From NCBI GenBank assembly GCA_026387935.1, contig JAPLKU010000005.1, positions 1 through 64,000 on the forward strand: DNA of 64,000 nt. The letters run 5' to 3'. Positions 27,136-34,092 of the stretch are shown one piece after another. The position numbers and the translations under genes are program-made. Every line of letters starts with the position of its first letter. Within the stretch, counting starts at the first letter, position 1. Under the pieces are notes generated by a model. That model worked only from the letters and a program-made list of their open reading frames with translations. It was not told where the DNA came from and made no database searches. Source of the stretch: Gemmatimonadota bacterium (GTDB lineage Bacteria > Gemmatimonadota > Gemmatimonadetes > Gemmatimonadales > Gemmatimonadaceae).

Positions 27136-28401
27136 ATGAAACTCACTCGACATTTGCTCGTTTGGGCCGTGCTGTTCGCGACGGCATGCACCCGCGGACC
27201 GTCGGCTGGCACGGCGACAGCCGCGGCCCCCCTCACCGCCGTACGGTTTGGCGAACTCGTGGGTGGCGACGGCACCGTCAGGCGCGACGCGGTTGTCATC
27301 GTTCAGGCTGATCGCGTGCTTGCGGTCGGCACAGGAGACCACGCTGTTCCGGCCGGCGCCACGGTGATGGATCTCCGTGCCTACACGGGAATCCCGGGCA
27401 TGATCGATGTGCACACCCACATGACCTACTACTGGGATCATGCGCCTGGCTCTCGGCCATTCGGCCGGGGCAACACCGTTCGCACCGGGCCTGAACTCGC
27501 GACCGTCGCGATGGAAAACGCGCGGCTCACGCTCGAGACCGGCGTCACGAGCGTTCGCGATCTGGGTGCCGGGCGCTACGTGGACATCCTCATGCGCAAC
27601 CGGATCAACCGCGGTGAGGCGGTTGGGCCGCGGATGTTCGTCGCCGGTAGCGGTCTTTCGCGGCGGCAGAACAATCCGTTCACGCTCGCGCAAATCGATT
27701 CGTTCGTGAAGGCGCAGGTGGATTCTGGCGCTGACGTCATCAAGGTGTATGGCTCAACCGGCACCGGCGCCGACACCTCAACGGTGCAGACGTTCACCTA
27801 TGACGAGATGAAGGCCGCGGTCGACGCGGCGCACAAATACGGCAAGCGCATCGCGATTCACTCGTACGGTGCGCCGGGTGGTCGCGATGCCGTGCGCGCC
27901 GGCACGAACACGCTGGAACACTCGATCGAGCTCGACGATGCGACGCTCGCGCAGATGGCGAAGCAGAACATCATCTATGTCCCCACCGTAGACCACAATC
28001 GCTACTACGCCGACTTCCGCACCGACTACGGCTACACCGACGACCAGGCGCGCGGGCTCGACCAGTACCGCGCAAAAAATCTCGAAACAACGCGCCGCGC
28101 GATCAAGGCCGGCGTAAAGCTTGGCATGGGCTCCGATGCGGTGCACATGATGTTCGGCCAGAACACCTGGGAGCTCGGCCACTTCGTGAAGGCCGGTATG
28201 ACGCCGGCGCAGGCGCTCGCCTCCGCCACGACCATCGGCGCCGAAGTGCTCGGGATGTCCGACCGGCTCGGGAAAATCGCCCCAGGCTACTTCGCTGATA
28301 TCGTCGCGGTGCAGGGAAATCCGCTCGCCGACGTGAACGTCGTGCTCAAGGGTGTGAAGTGGGTGATGAAGGGCGGCAAGGTGGTTGTGGACAAGCGTTG
28401 A
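27136..28401 (+). CDS. Amidohydrolase (M38-like) lipoprotein
   Basis: A 421-residue lipoprotein (lipobox FATAC, Cys18) of the metal-dependent amidohydrolase superfamily. The metal-binding sites are GMIDVHTHMTYY (HxH, about 90), DVIKVYGSTGTG (candidate carboxylated Lys), RIAIHSYG, LEHSIELDD and the catalytic Asp in GMGSDAVHMM. The C-terminal small beta-domain ends with GYFADIVAVQGNPLADVN. This is the imidazolonepropionase/prolidase-like Xaa-Pro or aryl-dipeptidase cluster. The exact substrate cannot be told. It is separate from the propeller-fused amidohydrolase at 19.4 kb and keeps the canonical Asp that the latter lacks. A membrane-protein gene follows 70 bp downstream. Confidence 0.9.
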   Translation: MKLTRHLLVWAVLFATACTRGPSAGTATAAAPLTAVRFGELVGGDGTVRRDAVVIVQADRVLAVGTGDHAVPAGATVMDLRAYTGIPGMIDVHTHMTYYWDHAPGSRPFGRGNTVRTGPELATVAMENARLTLETGVTSVRDLGAGRYVDILMRNRINRGEAVGPRMFVAGSGLSRRQNNPFTLAQIDSFVKAQVDSGADVIKVYGSTGTGADTSTVQTFTYDEMKAAVDAAHKYGKRIAIHSYGAPGGRDAVRAGTNTLEHSIELDDATLAQMAKQNIIYVPTVDHNRYYADFRTDYGYTDDQARGLDQYRAKNLETTRRAIKAGVKLGMGSDAVHMMFGQNTWELGHFVKAGMTPAQALASATTIGAEVLGMSDRLGKIAPGYFADIVAVQGNPLADVNVVLKGVKWVMKGGKVVVDKR

Positions 28402-28471
28402 GGGTCATTCCGGAATAGATTCGAAAGGTTCCTACCGAACGTATCAGCCACCGGCTGAGGAGATCCAATTC

Positions 28472-28975
28472 ATGTTGCTGGCCCTTCGTGTGCTGCATAT
28501 CATCACCGGCATTTTCTGGGCCGGGTCGATCTTCTTCATCGTCAGTTTCCTGATGCCGGCGTTTCGCGACGTTGGCCCCGATGGCGCTAAGGTGTTCGCG
28601 GCGTTGCGGGCCCGCCGGATGTTCGTCTGGATGCCGGTCTTTGCGTTCATCACCGTCGTCGCGGGACTCTGGCTCTACATGATTCGCATGGGGATGGCCG
28701 AAGGCTGGGCCAAGAGCCGCGAGGCCATGACGCTCGGAACGGGCGCGTTCACGTCGGTCCTGGCGCTGCTGCTGGCTGTCTTTGTGATGCGCGCATCGTC
28801 GCTCAAGGCCGATGATCTGAGTCGCGCGGCGATGTCGATGGCGGCCGGTGCCGAACGGGACGCGCAGATGGCGGTGGCGATGAAGCTGCGTGGCCGCGCG
28901 ATGATGTCGGGGCGTGCCGTGGCGACGTTGCTGCTCGTCACCGTCGTGACGATGGCCATCGCGCGCTACATCTAG
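28472..28975 (+). CDS. Four-helix membrane protein of unknown function
   Basis: A 167-residue protein starting at ATG 28472 with GAGGAG upstream. Four hydrophobic segments are seen: about 1-25 (LLALRVLHIITGIFWAGSIF), 50-70, 88-108 and 143-165. The N-terminal HIITGIFWAG with a membrane histidine resembles DUF2269/CopD-like integral membrane proteins, but the match is too short to be certain. It lies between the amidohydrolase lipoprotein and the D12 methylase gene, and all three run in the same direction. Confidence 0.65.
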   Translation: MLLALRVLHIITGIFWAGSIFFIVSFLMPAFRDVGPDGAKVFAALRARRMFVWMPVFAFITVVAGLWLYMIRMGMAEGWAKSREAMTLGTGAFTSVLALLLAVFVMRASSLKADDLSRAAMSMAAGAERDAQMAVAMKLRGRAMMSGRAVATLLLVTVVTMAIARYI

Positions 28976-29002
28976 CACTCCGGTCCGGCGCGCGGGACAC
29001 GC

Positions 29003-30076
29003 ATGATCAAGTACATCGGGTCCAAGCGAACGCTCGTCGCGCGCATTGTTGAGCTCGCTGACGCCGTGCGCGCGAACGCTGGTACTGGCAGTGGCGCGGG
29101 CGGCGCATGGACGGCGTGCGATCTGTTCTGCGGCACGACGCGCGTATCGCAGGGACTCAAGGCTGCTGGTTTCGTGGTGACGGCGAATGATCTCGCGACG
29201 TACTCCGAGGTGTTCGCCACGACGTACATCGAGGCGGACGCGAAGCGCGTGCGAAAGAAGGCGCTGGCCGAAAAGCTGGCCGCGCTCAACGCACTGCCTG
29301 GCTACGATGGCTATTTCACGAAAACGTTTTGCGAAGAGTCTCGGTTCTTCCAGCCCTTCAATGGACGTCGGATGGACGCCATTCGCGATGCGATCGACGA
29401 CGTTGCGGATGGACGCATTGAGCGCGCCATCTTATTGACGTCGCTGATGGAAGCGGCGGATCGCGTGGACTCCACGACCGGTCTGCAGATGGCGTACCTC
29501 AAGGCGTGGGCGCCACGGTCGCACAACGCGCTCGAGCTGCGGATGCCGGCGCTGATCGCCGGGCGCGGTCGCGCGGTGCGTTCAGATGCGAACGTACTGG
29601 CCGCCGAGATGGACGAGGTGGATATCGCGTACCTCGACCCGCCGTACAACCAGCATTCGTACCACTCGAACTATCACATCTGGGAAACGCTGGTGCGGCA
29701 CGATGCGCCGCCGGCGTATGGCGTGGCGCGCAAGCGCGAGGATTGCCGCACCATCAAGAGTCCCTTCAATTCAAAGGTGAAGGCGTGGGAGGCATTCTCG
29801 TCGCTCGTGCGAACGGTTCCGGCCAAGCACCTGATCGTGTCTTTCAGCGACGAGGGGTTCTTCTCGTACGATGAGATTGTTTCGCTGTTGGCTGACGTCC
29901 GCGGTGACGTGGCGGCGGTGCCGGTGTCTCATAAACGGTATGTGGGCGCGCAGATCGGGATCTACAATCCAAAGGGCGAAAAAGTAGGTAAGGTGGGGCA
30001 CCTCACGAATAGTGAATTCCTGTTTGTGGCCGGGGCGGGGGCTGGGCGAGTATTGCAAGGCATGAAGGTGGCGTGA
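29003..30076 (+). CDS. D12-class (Dam-like) DNA adenine methyltransferase
   Basis: A 357-residue N6-adenine DNA methyltransferase of the D12 class. The N-terminus MIKYIGSKRTL, the S-adenosylmethionine-binding motif ACDLFCGTTRVSQGLKAAG and the catalytic motif DIAYLDPPYNQHSY (DPPY at about residue 212) are all present. No restriction endonuclease is adjacent, so it looks like an orphan (regulatory or protective) methylase. Its recognition sequence is unknown. Its stop codon overlaps the GTG start of the first TonB-plug protein by 4 nt (GTGA), a surprising coupling. Confidence 0.87.
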   Translation: MIKYIGSKRTLVARIVELADAVRANAGTGSGAGGAWTACDLFCGTTRVSQGLKAAGFVVTANDLATYSEVFATTYIEADAKRVRKKALAEKLAALNALPGYDGYFTKTFCEESRFFQPFNGRRMDAIRDAIDDVADGRIERAILLTSLMEAADRVDSTTGLQMAYLKAWAPRSHNALELRMPALIAGRGRAVRSDANVLAAEMDEVDIAYLDPPYNQHSYHSNYHIWETLVRHDAPPAYGVARKREDCRTIKSPFNSKVKAWEAFSSLVRTVPAKHLIVSFSDEGFFSYDEIVSLLADVRGDVAAVPVSHKRYVGAQIGIYNPKGEKVGKVGHLTNSEFLFVAGAGAGRVLQGMKVA

Positions 30077-30876
30077 CCGTGGCCGGCGCAACTCAGTTGA
30101 TCACGTTGGGGCGAGGAGTCGCGGCGGGGGCGCTGATTGTGCTCTCGGCCAAAATCGCGTTCGCCCAGTCGGCGAGCTTCCGTGGTCGCGTAATCATCGA
30201 CTCGACGGAGGTGCCTCTTGTCGGCGTTGTGGTATCCATCCCCGAGTTGAAACTCGAGACCAGCACCGACTCGCTTGGCAACTATTGGATCCCGCGTTTC
30301 CCGCCAGGAGCGTATACGGTGTTTGTGCGCAAGATCGGATTCGCGCCGGTGACGTCGCTGGTCGAATTTGCGGCGGGTGAGTTCGAAACCGTCCTCGTGC
30401 TGACGCGTACTGCAGCACAGGCACTGCCCGATGTGAAAATCGAGACGAAGGCTCTGTTGCACGGCAAGCTCGCCGAGTTCCAGGAGCGGCGCCTGGCAGG
30501 TCAAGGAGGGCGGTTCCTCACGCAGGCCGACCTCGAGAAGCACTCGTTGGGCCGGATGAGCGATGCGCTTCGGACGATGCCCGGGATCGAGTTTCGCCAG
30601 AACCCGGGCCTGTCCAATGAAGTGTACGCGGTCGGCGGAAGGAGCTCAGTGCCGGGAAGATCGCTCTCCAGGAACGCTCCGTCTACTCCTTGCCCAGCCG
30701 CGGTCGTTGTCGATGGTTCCTTCGTGTATCACGGTGAGGGTCCGTTGTTTAACCTCAACTCGATTAACCCGACCGACATCGCCGGCATCGAGTTCTACGC
30801 CGGCGCCTCTTCCATGCCCATCAAGTACAACGGCACGCGCAATACCTGCGGACTGCTGCTGATATGGACCAAATGA
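30073..30876 (+). CDS. Plug-only TonB-receptor-like exported protein, array copy 1
   Basis: A 267-residue exported protein starting at GTG in a GTGA overlap with the methylase stop. After a signal peptide (ALIVLSAKIAFAQ), a carboxypeptidase-regulatory-like beta-sandwich (SFRGRVIIDSTEVPLVGVVV to about residue 100) is followed by a TonB plug-like domain. The plug signatures are LEKHSLGRMSDALRTMPGIE, PAAVVVDGSFVY and IAGIEFYAGASSMPIKYN. The protein ends at the plug with TCGLLLIWTK. No beta-barrel follows, whereas a full receptor would need several hundred more residues. Cysteines in TPCPAAV and TCGLL are conserved in all four copies and could form a disulfide. The role is unknown. Confidence 0.8.
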   Translation: MTVAGATQLITLGRGVAAGALIVLSAKIAFAQSASFRGRVIIDSTEVPLVGVVVSIPELKLETSTDSLGNYWIPRFPPGAYTVFVRKIGFAPVTSLVEFAAGEFETVLVLTRTAAQALPDVKIETKALLHGKLAEFQERRLAGQGGRFLTQADLEKHSLGRMSDALRTMPGIEFRQNPGLSNEVYAVGGRSSVPGRSLSRNAPSTPCPAAVVVDGSFVYHGEGPLFNLNSINPTDIAGIEFYAGASSMPIKYNGTRNTCGLLLIWTK

Positions 30877-31682
30877 GGTTCACTCGACTCGCGGTGGTTG
30901 CGCTCATGCTGCCGCAGCTTGCTGTAGCGCAGAGTGCGACGATGCACGGCAAGGTGCTGACCGACTCGACGGAGCGTCCGATTGCCGGCGTGCTCGTGTC
31001 GATTCCCGAGCTGAAACTCCAGGCGACGACGGACTCGCTCGGCAACTATGTGATCGCGAACATTCCGTTTGGCGCGCACATCGTGAGTGTGCGGAAGATC
31101 GGATTCGGGCCGCTCAGCTCGCGATTGGTATTTGCTGGCGGCGCGTTCGAGGCGGACCTCATGCTCACGCCGACGACGGCGCAGTCGCTGCCGGATGTAA
31201 ACGTCGAGGCGAAACCGGTGCCGCGCGGGAAGCTCGTTGAGTTTGACGGGCGACGGTTGGCGGGGAATGGCGGACGATTCCTCACGCAGGCAGACCTTGA
31301 AAAGCATGCGTTCGCGACACTGACCGACGCGCTACGGCAACTTCCCGGGCTCGACTTTCAGCGTGATCCGAAGTCCGGCCGCGGCTACTTCGCGGTTGCC
31401 GGGCGCTCCTCGTTGCCCGCGTGCGCTTTTTGTGGAGGACCGAAGGGTGGTGCGATGGTGCCCTGCTATGCGGCCGTAGTCATGGACGGGACGTTTGTGT
31501 TCGGCGCAGGCGCCGCAGCCGATCCGACGAAGGCGGAGGAGGGCGAGCCGAAGTTCAACCTCAATTCCATCGATCCGTCGTCACTCGCCGGTGTGGAGTA
31601 CTACGCGGGCCCGGCCTCGATGCCGGTGAAATACAACGGCACGCGCAGTGCCTGTGGGCTACTCGTCCTCTGGACCAAGTGA
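30873..31682 (+). CDS. Plug-only TonB-receptor-like exported protein, array copy 2
   Basis: A 269-residue paralogue of its neighbours. The ATG at 30873 (ATGA overlap with copy 1) gives the signal peptide MRFTRLAVVALMLPQLAVAQ; an ATG nine bases earlier is also possible. The regulatory-like domain (TMHGKVLTDSTERPIAGVLV) contains VRKIGFGPLSSRLVF, which is nearly identical to copy 3. The plug part is LEKHAFATLTDALRQLPGLD, with YAAVVMDGTFVFG and LAGVEYYAGPASMPVKYNG. This copy has an extra loop of about ten residues rich in Ala and Glu after TFVFG, and a CAFC pair not found in the others. It ends in ACGLLVLWTK. Confidence 0.8.
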   Translation: MRFTRLAVVALMLPQLAVAQSATMHGKVLTDSTERPIAGVLVSIPELKLQATTDSLGNYVIANIPFGAHIVSVRKIGFGPLSSRLVFAGGAFEADLMLTPTTAQSLPDVNVEAKPVPRGKLVEFDGRRLAGNGGRFLTQADLEKHAFATLTDALRQLPGLDFQRDPKSGRGYFAVAGRSSLPACAFCGGPKGGAMVPCYAAVVMDGTFVFGAGAAADPTKAEEGEPKFNLNSIDPSSLAGVEYYAGPASMPVKYNGTRSACGLLVLWTK

Positions 31683-32443
31683 AGCGGTTTCGCGCGTACG
31701 CGCTGTGCGGTTGGCTGCTCTGCGCGTTTCCCACGCTCCTCGCCGCCCAATCAGTCCTGCGCGGTAAGGTGCTCGTCGACGTCACGGAGCGGCCGCTGCC
31801 CGGTGTGGTCGTGAGCATCGTCGACCTCAAGATGGAAACGACGACCGACTCGGCCGGCAACTTCTTCATTGGTGGCGTTGCGCCGGGCGCGCACCTGATC
31901 AGCGTGCGCAAGATCGGCTTCGGACCGCTCTCGTCGCGGCTGACATTCGGCGTGCGCGACACCGTGGAAGCGGACCTCCTCATGGAGTCCACAACGGCGC
32001 AGTCGTTGCCGGATGCCAATGTTGTGACGGCCGCTCCCGTTTCTGCCAAGCTCGCTGAGTTCGAGGAGCGGCGTCTGTCCAACCGCGGCGGCCAGTTTAT
32101 CACGCAAGCACAGCTGGAAAAGCGGCAAGCGCCCACGCTCGCCGACGCGCTGAGGCCCGTTCCGGGAATCGGGTTCCTGCGCGGCGCAAACGATCAGGGA
32201 TGGTACGCGGTTACCGGACGCGGCAGGACCTCGTTCCGGTCAGCGACCTGCTACGTGGCCGTGATGATCGACGGGACGTTCGTGTACGGCATGGGCAATG
32301 CTGGCGAGCCGAAGTTCGATCTGAACAGTGTGAATCCGAACACGCTGGCCGGCGTGGAGTACTACACGGGAACGGCGGCAATGCCCATCAAGTACAACGC
32401 GACACGGGCAACCTGCGGACTTCTCGTGCTCTGGACCAAGTGA
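31679..32443 (+). CDS. Plug-only TonB-receptor-like exported protein, array copy 3
   Basis: A 254-residue paralogue starting at GTG 31679 inside the last codons of copy 2 (GTGA). Choosing this start gives the signal peptide VKRFRAYALCGWLLCAFPTL followed by LAAQ; longer frames upstream are not protein-like. The regulatory-like domain (VLRGKVLVDVTERPLPGVVV) is followed by the plug motifs LEKRQAPTLADALRPVPGIG, CYVAVMIDGTFVYG and LAGVEYYTGTAAMPIKYN. It ends with TCGLLVLWTK and has the two array-wide cysteines. The strong similarity to copy 2 suggests that these two arose from the most recent duplication. Confidence 0.8.
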   Translation: MKRFRAYALCGWLLCAFPTLLAAQSVLRGKVLVDVTERPLPGVVVSIVDLKMETTTDSAGNFFIGGVAPGAHLISVRKIGFGPLSSRLTFGVRDTVEADLLMESTTAQSLPDANVVTAAPVSAKLAEFEERRLSNRGGQFITQAQLEKRQAPTLADALRPVPGIGFLRGANDQGWYAVTGRGRTSFRSATCYVAVMIDGTFVYGMGNAGEPKFDLNSVNPNTLAGVEYYTGTAAMPIKYNATRATCGLLVLWTK

Positions 32444-33213
32444 AGTTGTTTCGAATCGCAGCGCTCATGTGGTTCATGTGCGCGTCGGCGGCGGCGCTCA
32501 ATGCGCAGGCTAGTCTGCGCGGCAAAACGCTGACCGATTCCGCCGAGCATCCGATTTCAGGTGTCGTGGTATCGATCGACGATCTCAAAATTCAGGACAC
32601 GAGCGATTCGCTCGGCAATTTCCTGCTGCCCAATGTGAAGCCGGGTCAGTACATGGTGAGCGCGAAGAAGATCGGATTCGGCGCGCTCACCGCGTATGTG
32701 CGCTTCGGTGCGAACGAGAAAGTCGAAGCCGACTTTCTGCTCAAACAAACCGCGCAGAGCCTGAACGAAGTGAAAGTCGAAACGAAAGCGGTGCCGCGCG
32801 CGAAACTCGTGGATTTCGAGGAGCGTCGCGCCAACGCGGCCGGTGGCCGGTTTCTGACGCAGCAGGTGTTCGAAAGTCGCGCGTGGGGTGCCACTTCCGA
32901 CGTGATACGCAGCAATGTGCCGGGACTGGAGATCAAGCGAAGCGGTAAGGCCACCGTCGTCGTTGGCGGGCGAATGCAGGTACCGGGTGGCGCATTTACC
33001 AATGGCGGCAATCCGCCCGGTGACTGCCCAGCGGCGATCGTGCTCGACGGGATATTCGTGTTTCAGGGCAACGGCGAACCGCCCTTTGACATCAACTCCG
33101 TGCCGCCCACCATGATTGCCGGAATGGAGTACTACTCAAGCCCGGCTTCGATTCCGGTCAAATACAACGGCACACGCGGCACCTGCGGCCTGATGATCAT
33201 CTGGACGAAGTAG
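32440..33213 (+). CDS. Plug-only TonB-receptor-like exported protein, array copy 4
   Basis: A 257-residue paralogue starting at GTG 32440, again in a GTGA overlap. The signal peptide is VKLFRIAALMWFMCASAAAL followed by NAQA. The regulatory-like domain (SLRGKTLTDSAEHPISGVVV, with KKIGFGALTAYVRF) is the most diverged of the array. The plug part carries SDVIRSNVPGLEIKRSGKAT, CPAAIVLDGIFVF and IAGMEYYSSPASIPVKYNG. The last residues, TCGLMIIWTK, end in a TAG stop, so this is the last coupled gene. The convergent DUF1028 gene ends 16 bp downstream. Confidence 0.8.
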   Translation: MKLFRIAALMWFMCASAAALNAQASLRGKTLTDSAEHPISGVVVSIDDLKIQDTSDSLGNFLLPNVKPGQYMVSAKKIGFGALTAYVRFGANEKVEADFLLKQTAQSLNEVKVETKAVPRAKLVDFEERRANAAGGRFLTQQVFESRAWGATSDVIRSNVPGLEIKRSGKATVVVGGRMQVPGGAFTNGGNPPGDCPAAIVLDGIFVFQGNGEPPFDINSVPPTMIAGMEYYSSPASIPVKYNGTRGTCGLMIIWTK

Positions 33214-33229
33214 CGGTCAGCGTTGCACT

Positions 33230-34021
33230 TCAGGGCTTCGCAGACCGGCAGGGCTGCGGGAGTCGAGCAGCCTCTTGTCGCTCGGCGAGACGGCGCAATT
33301 CCTTGATCGGTTCCGGGCTGTCATCCACCTGCAGGCGCAGGATGATGTCGTTGTGGAGCCAGACGCCGCAGTTCTTCTTGACGTGCGTGATGATCATTGC
33401 CGCCGACTGCTGGCCGCGTTTGTCGCCGCCCGCGCTCTGGCCTCCTTCGAGTGCGGCGACGAGTCGCAGGCGAAGTGGGCCCTCCGTGCGCTCGAACCGG
33501 GCGACCATCGAGTCGACCACCGCTGACCCAGCGAGGATGTTGCCCTGCGCCGCGCATTTGTGCGGAGGTGCGCAGAGTTTTCCGCCGGCCCACTCCGTGG
33601 CTTTCGGTCCGGTATGCGTGACGATGTTTCCCTTCGCGTCGAGCACGGCAAACTGACGCCCCTGTTTGCTCCAGCGCAGGGTATCGGGATCCGTGTCGGC
33701 GTCGAGTACGCGTTTCATGACGTCGGCGGCCTCAAAACCCTGGCGGAGGAAGGCGAGCGCTTGCGGACCGTAGCCGACGTCCACAATCGCTTGCGTCGCC
33801 ACGACGCCAACGCCCGCCTCGGCCCAGAGCACACCGTTGCCGACGGAGAAGACGCGGGATTGCACGGCCGCGCCGATTTCGCCGGTGACGGGATCCATCG
33901 CGACAATCGAGAAGGTGCCCGTAGGCCACTTGAGGGTGTCGGGGGCGAGTGGCGTGCGCGCGGACTGCGCGGTGAGGGTGGTGGCCACGAAAGCCAGCGA
34001 AGCAATTAATCGAATATTCAT
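33230..34021 (-). CDS. DUF1028 family exported protein
   Basis: A 263-residue protein with a signal peptide (MNIRLIASLAFVATTLTAQ). The DUF1028 signatures are TFSIVAMDPVTGEIGAAVQS (about 36-55), VGVVATQAIVDVGYGPQAL, GNILAGSAVVDSM and LRLVAALEGGQSAGGDKRGQ (about 185-205). The family has an Ntn-hydrolase-like fold; a peptidase or amidase activity has been suggested but is not established. The mature N-terminus is not at a catalytic Thr/Ser directly after the signal peptide, so self-processing is uncertain. It is divergent from the Asp-box propeller gene. Confidence 0.88.
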   Translation of the reverse strand: MNIRLIASLAFVATTLTAQSARTPLAPDTLKWPTGTFSIVAMDPVTGEIGAAVQSRVFSVGNGVLWAEAGVGVVATQAIVDVGYGPQALAFLRQGFEAADVMKRVLDADTDPDTLRWSKQGRQFAVLDAKGNIVTHTGPKATEWAGGKLCAPPHKCAAQGNILAGSAVVDSMVARFERTEGPLRLRLVAALEGGQSAGGDKRGQQSAAMIITHVKKNCGVWLHNDIILRLQVDDSPEPIKELRRLAERQEAARLPQPCRSAKP

Positions 34022-34092
34022 GGCTGAATCCTAGCTCAAATCGTGTCGCGTCGGCAGATTCGATGCGACCGCCCTCACTGGAGCTTTTTGCC

